Assembly (NCBI GenBank): GCA_014534415.1
Contig: JACVRM010000003.1
Span: 1-33,800, forward strand
DNA from: Thermoleophilia bacterium
GTDB lineage: Bacteria > Actinomycetota > Thermoleophilia > Gaiellales > Gaiellaceae
DNA: 33,800 bases
Direction of reading: 5' to 3'
Part shown: piece after piece, positions 10,116-19,806 of the stretch
How the letters are laid out: every line of letters begins with the position of its first letter
Position numbering within the stretch: the stretch's first letter is position 1
Position numbers and translations under genes: made by a program
The notes under the pieces: model-generated
What the model saw: the letters and a program-made list of their open reading frames with translations, nothing else
The model's database searches: none
What the model was told of the DNA's origin: nothing

Positions 10116-12680
10116 GTGGCGGAGTGGCGGGAGGCGGTCTCCGCGGCGCTCGCGGGCGAGACGCTCGCGGCGCCGCAAGCGCTGGCGCTCGTGCACGCCC
10201 CGGTCGCGGATCTCTGCGCCGCTGCGTGCGAGCTACGCGAGCGTCGAGAGCGCCGGCTCGTCACGTACTCGCCGAAGGCGTTCATCCCCCTTACGAAGCT
10301 GTGTCGGGACGTCTGCCACTACTGCACGTTCGCCCGGCCGCCGCGTCACGGCGAGCGGGCGTACATGTCCGAGGAGGAGGTGCTCGCGGTTGCGCGCGAG
10401 GCGGCCGCGGCCGGGTGCCACGAGGCGCTGTTCACGCTCGGCGACAAGCCGGAGCTTCGCTACCGGGCGGCGCGCGCCGAGCTCGCCGCACTCGGCTGCG
10501 CCACCACGCTCGAGTACCTGGCGCACTGCGCGCGTCTCGTGATCGACGAGACCGGCCTGCTCCCGCACGTCAACGCCGGCGTCATGAGCGCACGCGAGCT
10601 GCGCGCACTGCGTGCGGTGAGCGTCTCCCAAGGGCTCATGCTCGAGACGGCGGCTGCGCGGCTGTCGGAGCGCGGCGGGCCGCACTTCGGCTCCCCGGAC
10701 AAGCTGCCTGCGCGGCGGCTCACAACGATCGCGGCGGCGGGGCGGACGCGCGTGCCGTTCACGAGCGGGATCCTCGTCGGGATCGGCGAGTCCCGCGCCG
10801 AGCGGCTGGAGTCGCTGCTCGCGATTCGCGCGGCGGGCGAGCGATTCGGTCACGTCCAGGAGGTGATCGTCCAGAACTTTCGCGCCAAGCCGGGGACACG
10901 GATGGCCGGCTGTGCGGAGCCGTCGCTCGACGAGGTGCTGTGGAGTGCGGCGGCGGCGCGCCTCGTGCTCGGCGCGGGCGCCAACGTGCAGGTGCCGCCG
11001 AACCTCAGCTTCGCCGAGTTCGGCCGCCTGCTCGAGGCGGGGATCAACGACTGGGGCGGCATCTCGCCCGTGACGATCGACCACGTCAACCCGGAGGCGC
11101 CCTGGCCGGCCGTAGAGGCGCTCGACTATGCGACCCGGGCGCACGGCCTCGAGTTGGCGCCGCGCCTGCCGCTCTACCCGGAGTACGTGGTCGAGCCGGA
11201 ACGATGGGTCGATCCGGCGCTTGTGCCGGCGCTCCTGCGCCGCTCCGACGCGAGCGGGCTCGCCCGCGAGGACGGCTGGGCCGCCGGTGCCCCAGACCCG
11301 CGTCCGGCGCAGGCGATGCGCACAGCCCTGTCGGTTCGGGACCTGGCCGCTCTGCCGGGCCCAGGCGCCCGAAGCCTCCTCCCCGACTCGATCGTATCCG
11401 GGTCGGTCGCGCGCGTTGGTGACGGGACTGCGCCGAAATCGTCACGACGAAGACGCTCGCCGGTCACCGTCGCGCTCGCGAAGGTGGCGCGCGGGGCGCC
11501 GCTCGACGAGCGCGACGTCGTCGCCCTGCTCGAGGCACGTGGCGGGGAGCACGCCGCCGTCTGTCGCGCCGCCGACGAGCTTCGCAGGGAAACGTGCGGC
11601 GAGGTGGTCACCTACGTGGTGACACGCAACGTGAACTACACGAACGTGTGCTACTTCCGGTGCGGCTTCTGCGCGTTCTCGAAGGGGAAGCTGGCAGCCA
11701 ATCTGCGCGGCAAGCCGTACCTCGTTCCGACTACCGAGATCGTCCGCCGTGCCGCAGAGGCGTGGGAGCGCGGCGCCGTCGAGGTCTGCCTGCAGGGCGG
11801 GATCCACCCGGCCTTCACCGGCCGCTACTATCTCGACGTCTGCCGGGCGATCAAACGCGCGCTGCCCGAGCTCCATATCCATGCCTTCTCTGCGCTCGAG
11901 ATCTGGCAGGGAGCCGCGACGCTCGGTCTTCCGCTCGAGCCGTATCTCGGCGCGCTGCGCGAGGCGGGCCTCGCCTCCCTGCCCGGGACAGCCGCGGAGA
12001 TCCTCGACGACGAGGTGCGGCGCGTGATCTGTCCCGACAAGGTGACGACGGAACAGTGGCTGGGCGTGCACGACGCGGCACACCGCGCCGGCCTCCGTTC
12101 GACGGCGACGGTGATGTTCGGGCACGTCGAGCGCCCGCAGCACCTGGCCCGCCACCTGCTCCGCATCCGCGACCAGCAGCGTCGCAGCGGCGGCTTCACC
12201 GAGCTCGTCCCGCTGCCGTTCGTGCACATGGAGGCGCCGATCTACCTGCGCGGGCGTGCGCGGCCGGGGCCGACGCTCCGTGAAGCGATCGTCGTGCACG
12301 CCGTCGCGCGGCTGGCGCTGCACCCCTGGATCACGAACGTCCAGGCCTCGTGGGTGAAGCTCGGCATCACCGGCGCGCAAGCGGCGCTATGCGCCGGCTG
12401 CAACGACCTCGGCGGCACCCTGATGAACGAGTCGATCTCGCGCGCGGCGGGCGCGCAGCACGGCCAGGAGATGCCGCCCGAGCGCATGGAGGACGCGATC
12501 CGTGAGCTCGGTCGCCGACCGCGTCAGCGGACGACGCTCTACGGCAGGCCGGCGAGCGAGCGCGTCGGGGCGTCGTTTGGCGCGCCGCCGCTCAGCGAGC
12601 CCCGGAGCGCGCCCGCCCACGAGGCGCGGCTCGTCGCTCCGCCGCGCCTGGTGCGCCCGGGCTTCGTCGAGGCCCGTTAG
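10116..12680 (+). CDS. fbiC: 7,8-didemethyl-8-hydroxy-5-deazariboflavin (FO) synthase, CofG-CofH fusion
   Basis: Two radical-SAM CX3CX2C motifs: CRDVCHYC (CofG half) and CYFRCGFC (CofH half); NDWGGISPVTIDHVNPEAPWP and CLQGGIHPAFTGRYYLD are characteristic. Confidence 0.95.
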   Translation: MAEWREAVSAALAGETLAAPQALALVHAPVADLCAAACELRERRERRLVTYSPKAFIPLTKLCRDVCHYCTFARPPRHGERAYMSEEEVLAVAREAAAAGCHEALFTLGDKPELRYRAARAELAALGCATTLEYLAHCARLVIDETGLLPHVNAGVMSARELRALRAVSVSQGLMLETAAARLSERGGPHFGSPDKLPARRLTTIAAAGRTRVPFTSGILVGIGESRAERLESLLAIRAAGERFGHVQEVIVQNFRAKPGTRMAGCAEPSLDEVLWSAAAARLVLGAGANVQVPPNLSFAEFGRLLEAGINDWGGISPVTIDHVNPEAPWPAVEALDYATRAHGLELAPRLPLYPEYVVEPERWVDPALVPALLRRSDASGLAREDGWAAGAPDPRPAQAMRTALSVRDLAALPGPGARSLLPDSIVSGSVARVGDGTAPKSSRRRRSPVTVALAKVARGAPLDERDVVALLEARGGEHAAVCRAADELRRETCGEVVTYVVTRNVNYTNVCYFRCGFCAFSKGKLAANLRGKPYLVPTTEIVRRAAEAWERGAVEVCLQGGIHPAFTGRYYLDVCRAIKRALPELHIHAFSALEIWQGAATLGLPLEPYLGALREAGLASLPGTAAEILDDEVRRVICPDKVTTEQWLGVHDAAHRAGLRSTATVMFGHVERPQHLARHLLRIRDQQRRSGGFTELVPLPFVHMEAPIYLRGRARPGPTLREAIVVHAVARLALHPWITNVQASWVKLGITGAQAALCAGCNDLGGTLMNESISRAAGAQHGQEMPPERMEDAIRELGRRPRQRTTLYGRPASERVGASFGAPPLSEPRSAPAHEARLVAPPRLVRPGFVEAR

Positions 12681-13957
12681 CCGTTCGTCTCCAGTGCGAG
12701 CAGGTCGTCGACGGTCTCGCGTCGCCGGATGACGCGCGCCTCGCCGCGCGAGACGAGCACGACGCCCGGCCGCGGCACACCGTTGTAGTTCGAGCCCATG
12801 CCGAGGGTGTACGCGCCCGTCGCCGGGACGGCCAGCAGGTCGCCGCGGCGCGGCGCCGGCAGACCGATCCGCTCGATCAACACGTCTCCCGACTCGCAGT
12901 GCTTGCCGCAGACCGTGTACTGCCCGTCCGCCTCGGCGCCGACGCGGCTCGTCACCACGGCTGCATGGCGCACGCCGTAGAGCTGCGGGCGGGGATTGTC
13001 CGACATGCCTCCGTCGACCGCCACGTACGTCGTCGACTCGCTGGCGCGCTTGACGACGCCGACCCGGTAGAGCGTGACGGCCGCGCGTCCGACGAGCGAG
13101 CGACCCGGCTCGAACAGCACGCGCGGCGGTGGCAGATCGTGGAGCCGCCAGGCGTGCTGGAGGCGAGCGAGCAGCGCGCCGACGAAGTCGCCGATCGCGG
13201 GCGCCCGCTCGCCGTCGACGTGCGCGATCCCGAGCCCGCCGCCGACGTCCACGACGGCCGGCGTCCACTCGAGGGCGGCCCGGCATTCTGCGGCGAACCC
13301 GGCCAGCCAGTCGACGCCCATGCGCGGCGCCTGAGCATCGAGGAGCTGCGAGCCGAGGTGGAGGTGCAGCCCTCGCGCCTCGAGGCCCACCTCCCGAGCC
13401 CGGCGGATCGCCTCGATCGCGTCGTCGGGCGGCAGTCCGAACTTCGAGCCGGTGTAGCCCGTGCCGATGGCCGGGTGCGTGTCGACGTCGATGCCGGGCG
13501 TGACGCGGACCAGCACAGAGCGCACGCCCGCGGCTGCGGCCCGCGGCACGTCGTCGGCCGCGTCGATCACGAGCAGGCCGACGTCCGCCTCGGCCGCGGC
13601 GCGGAGCTCGTCGTCGCTCTTGTTGTTGCCGTGCACGACGATGCGGTCGGCGGTCATACCGCCACGCAGTGCGTATGCGAGCTCGCCGAGCGTCGAGACG
13701 TCCGCGCCGAGACCGAGACCCGCAAAGAGGCGGATCAAGGCGACGTTCGGAAAGGCCTTGACGCTGTAGGCGACGAGCGCGTCGGCCGGCGCCGCGTCGA
13801 CGTACGCCCGTGCGTCGGAGCGCAGCGTCTGCTCGCAGTAGACGACCAGCGGCGTTCCGAAGCGGTCGGCGAGCTCGTTGGCCGCCAGTCCGCCGACGGC
13901 CAGCGCTCCGTCGCGCACCTCCGCGCTTTCCGGCAACACGTCCAGCATGCGGCGCAT
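12677..13957 (-). CDS. lysA: Diaminopimelate decarboxylase
   Basis: YSVKAFPN (PLP-Lys region), HLHLGSQL, VDVGGGLGI, FEPGRSLVG, CGKHCESGDVL. Alternative start at 13948. Confidence 0.93.
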   Translation of the reverse strand: MRRMLDVLPESAEVRDGALAVGGLAANELADRFGTPLVVYCEQTLRSDARAYVDAAPADALVAYSVKAFPNVALIRLFAGLGLGADVSTLGELAYALRGGMTADRIVVHGNNKSDDELRAAAEADVGLLVIDAADDVPRAAAAGVRSVLVRVTPGIDVDTHPAIGTGYTGSKFGLPPDDAIEAIRRAREVGLEARGLHLHLGSQLLDAQAPRMGVDWLAGFAAECRAALEWTPAVVDVGGGLGIAHVDGERAPAIGDFVGALLARLQHAWRLHDLPPPRVLFEPGRSLVGRAAVTLYRVGVVKRASESTTYVAVDGGMSDNPRPQLYGVRHAAVVTSRVGAEADGQYTVCGKHCESGDVLIERIGLPAPRRGDLLAVPATGAYTLGMGSNYNGVPRPGVVLVSRGEARVIRRRETVDDLLALETNG

Positions 13958-13983
13958 TGTGCTGGCTGTGCGACCATCGAGTC

Positions 13984-14853
13984 GTGGCCGACGCCGACCA
14001 GCGCCGACGCAACCGCTACTACGCCTCGTACCCGGAGCGCGCTCTGCGGGCCGGCGTGGCCGTCGTCGCCGGCACGATCTTCGAGGCGTTTCAGCTCCTG
14101 CTGCCGCGCTTCGTTCGCCGCTCGAGGCTCTACGAGGCAACCGCCAAGAATCTCCTGCGTGTCGCGATCGAGGTCGTCGGCCAGGTCGAGGCCGCACCGA
14201 GTCTCGAGCGGGATGCGCCGAGCGCACGACAGCTGGGCGCTCGCAAGGGTGCCGGGAACGTCGTCGAGGTCGGCTCGATTGCGGCCTTCGGCTTCTCGCC
14301 GCTCTGGCTGCTCGCCGGCGCAAGCGACATCCTGCGCGGCTCGCGAACGTACCTGAACGTCCTCGTCGAGGAGCTCAAACGTGAAGGTGTGATCGCCGGC
14401 GAGGCGGAATTCTCGTCCGTCGCCGACCTGCTTGGAGCGCTCGAAGGCGGCACCGGCACGACGGCGCGCCTGATCGACATCCCGCCGCTCGAGCTCCAGG
14501 GCCTTCGCGCGTCGCTCGAGGAGTTGCGCACGCACGCCGGCTCGCTCCCGTCGCACGAGGAGCTCGCGGCGCTGTACCGCGGCTTGCGCGCGACCGCCGA
14601 GCGCGAGCGCCGACCGCTCCTGGAAGTGTCGACCGGCGTCGGCCTCGCGTTCCTCACGTCCGCGCGGAAGGTGTCGCACCAGCACATCGTCCTCCCGTAC
14701 CGCGAGGACTGGCAGCCGCTGCGCCGCGAGGGTTTCGGGGCCTACGCGCGACGCGTCGCGCGACCCTACGGCCGCGCCGCGTCGGCGCACTGGGACCCGC
14801 AACGGCAGAGCTGGACGGAGCGGCTGCTCCAGCGGATCTCGCGGGACGTGTGA
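13984..14853 (+). CDS. Conserved hypothetical protein
   Basis: 290-codon ORF filling the lysA-leuS gap; codon bias consistent with coding; no family recognised. Confidence 0.7.
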   Translation: MADADQRRRNRYYASYPERALRAGVAVVAGTIFEAFQLLLPRFVRRSRLYEATAKNLLRVAIEVVGQVEAAPSLERDAPSARQLGARKGAGNVVEVGSIAAFGFSPLWLLAGASDILRGSRTYLNVLVEELKREGVIAGEAEFSSVADLLGALEGGTGTTARLIDIPPLELQGLRASLEELRTHAGSLPSHEELAALYRGLRATAERERRPLLEVSTGVGLAFLTSARKVSHQHIVLPYREDWQPLRREGFGAYARRVARPYGRAASAHWDPQRQSWTERLLQRISRDV

Positions 14854-14878
14854 CAAGCCGCCTCGCCCTTGCTACGAT
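14850..14878 (+). promoter_or_regulatory. Predicted sigma-70-type promoter of the leuS leader transcript
   Basis: -35 GTGACA (14850-14855), 17-nt spacer, -10 TACGAT (14873-14878). Confidence 0.65.
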
Positions 14879-14885
14879 CGGCGCG

Positions 14886-14909
14886 ATGAAGCAGGAGCTT
14901 CTCGCGTAG
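14886..14909 (+). CDS. Putative 7-aa leader peptide MKQELLA with tandem Leu codons (CTT CTC)
   Basis: ATG AAG CAG GAG CTT CTC GCG TAG beginning 7 nt after the -10; upstream of an intrinsic terminator and leuS. Confidence 0.5.
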   Translation: MKQELLA

Positions 14910-14950
14910 CGCAGGGAGTGACGCGGCGGCCGCCGCGGTAGCTTCCCCAG

Positions 14951-14974
14951 GCCTCTCCGTCGAGAGGCTTTTTT
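14951..14974 (+). terminator. Intrinsic terminator/attenuator in the leuS leader
   Basis: GCCTCTC-CGTC-GAGAGGC followed by TTTTTT; ends 7 nt before the GGAGG of leuS. Confidence 0.85.
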
Positions 14975-14990
14975 GTTGCCGGAGGTCGAA

Positions 14991-17422
<2,432 letters not shown>

Positions 17423-17426
<4 letters not shown>

Positions 17427-18559
17427 ATGCGCTCGAGCAGGCGCTCGTCCGCCCGCCGGCGTGCGACCCGCGTCGCGAAGAACGCGGCCGCCGCCAGGAC
17501 GAGAAACGGCGCCGCCACGATCAGGGCGTAGAGGCCGAACGCGACCTCCTTCGCGAGCACCGAGCCGGCATCCTCGAGCGCACGTTCGACCCGGCCTTCG
17601 CTGTCGGTTGCGACGGCTGCCTGGCGGGTCGTGAGCGTCAGCGACACGGTCGCGAAGCTCGCGCGGCGTGCGAGGGCTGCCCGCTCCGCCGAGCGCTCGG
17701 CAAGCGCGCGGCGAGCGCGTGCGAGCCGCAGCTCGAGGTGGGCCCGCTCTCGCTCAGAGAGTCCGGGCTCGCGAAGGTCGGCGCGCAGCTTCGCGATCCG
17801 CTCGCGCAGGGCGAGCAGGTCGCGCGTGTAGCGATCGAGCTGTCCCTGCACGTCGCGAATCGCGATGTCCTCTGCGAGGATCGTCCCTAGCTCGGAAAAC
17901 CGCTGGACCGCCGCCTGCACGTGCTGAACCGGGACGCGCAGCTCCAGTCGCGCGTCTCCTTGCCTGCCGGGGATGTCGTAGTCGACCGAGACGACGTAGC
18001 CGCCCCAGCCCCGCGTCATGCGAATTGCGTCCTTCGTCCGACGCGACAGGTTGTCCAGCCCGTCGACGCGCAGGCGGAGCGAAGCGCGGTAGTCCTGCGC
18101 GCGGCGGCGCGCCGGGGGCAGACCAGCGCTCGGCGCGCGGCGTCTGGCGACCTCGGCGGTTTCGCCCGTGGCGCGCGCCTTCCAGACTGTACTCGGCGCT
18201 GGGCCCGACCCGTCGGACCCCGCGGCCGGTCCGCTCTGGTTGCGCGCCGGGTCACGTGGCGTCGGCGCCGAGCTCTCGGCGTCGCGACCCACGGCAGCCT
18301 CCTCGATTTCGTCGGTGCGACCCGCTCCCGAGATGCCGCCGATCACCGCCGCGCCGAGCCCGATCACGACCACTGCCGGCGCCAGGACGAGCAGCGCGCC
18401 CCGCAGGGAGATCCGCTCGCGGAACGTATGGCGACCGGCGGGCTCGGCGGCGGCCAGCTGGTCGATCCGGGCGCGAAGATGCTCCGGCGCCGGAGGCGCG
18501 CTCGCGCGCAGCTCCTCCAGGACTTCGTGCAGCCGAGCTCCGTTCTCAGGCGAGGGCAT
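17423..18559 (-). CDS. DUF4349 domain protein with single N-proximal TM, likely the anti-sigma/partner of the adjacent ECF sigma factor
   Basis: DYRASLRLRVDGLDNLSRRTKDAIRMTRGWGGYVVSVDYDIPGRQGDARLELRVPVQHVQAAVQRFSELGTILAEDIAIRDVQGQLDRY and C-terminal TM are typical of DUF4349; overlaps the sigma gene by 14 nt. Confidence 0.8.
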
Positions 18560-19169
18560 CGGCGCTCACTTTCTGCTCGAGCCGCTGGAGCGCTCGGCCA
18601 AGCCGCGTCGAGCATGCCGTGCGGCTAATGCCGAGCACATTCGCCGCCGCGTCGCCGTCGAGCTCCAGCACGATGCGAAGCACGATCACTTCTCGCTCCG
18701 CGGCCGACAGCTCCGCAAGCGCCCGCTCGAGCGCGGGCGAGAGCCCGGGAAGTGCGGACTCGCCGTCGGCCGGGGTCGTCTCGCGCGCGTACCGGTCCTC
18801 GCGGCGGCGACGGCGTTCCTCGGCGCGGAAGTGGTCGAGCGCCGTCGAGCGGGCGAGCTGGCAGAGCCAGGTGCGCGCGCCCGCACGGCGCGCGTCGAAC
18901 CGGTGCCAGTTCCGCAGCGCTCGCTCGAAGGTGTCGGCTGTGAGGTCCTCTGCCACGTTTCCATCCCTCGTCATGTAGACCAGATACCGGTAGACGTCGT
19001 CCAGGTGCGCCGCCGCGACCGCGGCGAAGCTCGGGCGCTCCGCGCATGTTTTGTGCCTTCCGGCCGGCAAGGACTCCACTGCGCTCACGCTCTCTCTATA
19101 CGTCGCCGACCTGTCGGCCGTCACAACTGTCGCTGTTTCTTCGAGGCGGGTGTCGAAAGTCCGGCACAC
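18546..19169 (-). CDS. ECF-type RNA polymerase sigma factor
   Basis: VYRYLVYMTRDGNVAEDLTADTFERALRNWHRFD (sigma2) and ELSAAEREVIVLRIVLELDGDAAANVLGISRTACSTRLGRALQRLE (sigma4). Start uncertain; GTG at 19088 is an alternative. Confidence 0.88.
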   Translation of the reverse strand: MCRTFDTRLEETATVVTADRSATYRESVSAVESLPAGRHKTCAERPSFAAVAAAHLDDVYRYLVYMTRDGNVAEDLTADTFERALRNWHRFDARRAGARTWLCQLARSTALDHFRAEERRRRREDRYARETTPADGESALPGLSPALERALAELSAAEREVIVLRIVLELDGDAAANVLGISRTACSTRLGRALQRLEQKVSADALA

Positions 19170-19173
19170 ATTC

Positions 19174-19200
19174 GTGACAGTCTCGTGACGGAGACGTCAC
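19174..19200. repeat. Bulged inverted repeat in the sigma-comEA intergenic region
   Basis: GTGAC(a)GTCTC - gtgacg - GAGACGTCAC; 10-bp arms with one bulged base. Confidence 0.7.
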
Positions 19201-19806
19201 ATGCCGGTTGCCATCATAGGCAACATGGTTGGGCAGGTCCTGAGCGTGCGCGGCCGGCGCCTCGTGGCGCTGGCCGCCTGTCTCGCAATTGCGTTCGTGG
19301 TCGGCGCACGGCATTTCGCCGGGGCGCGCGCTCCGGCGGCGGCCCCGGTCGCGCCGGCAATCGCCGTCGCCGAAGAGCCGCGCGCGCGTCTCACGGTGCA
19401 CGTCGTCGGCGCTGTCCGTCGCCCCGGCCTGTATCGCTTCCGCGACGGCGGCCGCGTGGCAGACGCGGTCCGGCGCGCCGGCGGCGCGACCCGGAAGGCC
19501 GACCTCTCGCTGATCAACCTCGCAGCGCCGCTCGCGGATGGGCTCCAGGTCGTCGTACCACGGCGCACGCCGGTGGCTGCCGGCGGGGCGGCAGCGGCGG
19601 CCGCTGTTCCCGGCGGTCCGGTGCACCTGAACACCGCGACGGCGGAGCAGCTGGACGAGCTGCCGGGCGTTGGCCCCGTCACGGCCGAGCGGATCATCGA
19701 CTACCGCGAACAGAACGGCGGCTTCACGTCGGTCGACGAGCTGGACGCGGTGCCCGGCATCGGGCCCGCACGGCTCGAGACGCTGCGCGAGCTCGTTGCG
19801 CCGTGA
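19201..19806 (+). CDS. comEA: ComEA-like helix-hairpin-helix DNA-binding protein (SLBB + HhH)
   Basis: TVHVVGAVRRPGLYRF (SLBB) and HLNTATAEQLDELPGVGPVTAERIIDYREQNGGFTSVDELDAVPGIGPARLE (HhH). ATG 19225 is an alternative start. Confidence 0.92.
   Translation: MPVAIIGNMVGQVLSVRGRRLVALAACLAIAFVVGARHFAGARAPAAAPVAPAIAVAEEPRARLTVHVVGAVRRPGLYRFRDGGRVADAVRRAGGATRKADLSLINLAAPLADGLQVVVPRRTPVAAGGAAAAAAVPGGPVHLNTATAEQLDELPGVGPVTAERIIDYREQNGGFTSVDELDAVPGIGPARLETLRELVAP
19207..19224. repeat. Perfect inverted repeat GTTGCC-N6-GGCAAC
   Basis: GTTGCCatcataGGCAAC abuts ATG 19225; spacer reads TATGAT on the minus strand. Confidence 0.65.

Noticed and set aside
14886-14974. T-box riboswitch as explanation for the leuS leader
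   Set aside because: Only about 90 nt between promoter and terminator, too short for Stem I; no convincing T-box 14-mer or UGGU bulge.
18168-19802. N-terminal extension of the comEC ORF (1305-aa call)
   Set aside because: Runs antisense through DUF4349/sigma and out of frame through comEA; GTG 19803 at the GTGA overlap is the likely start.
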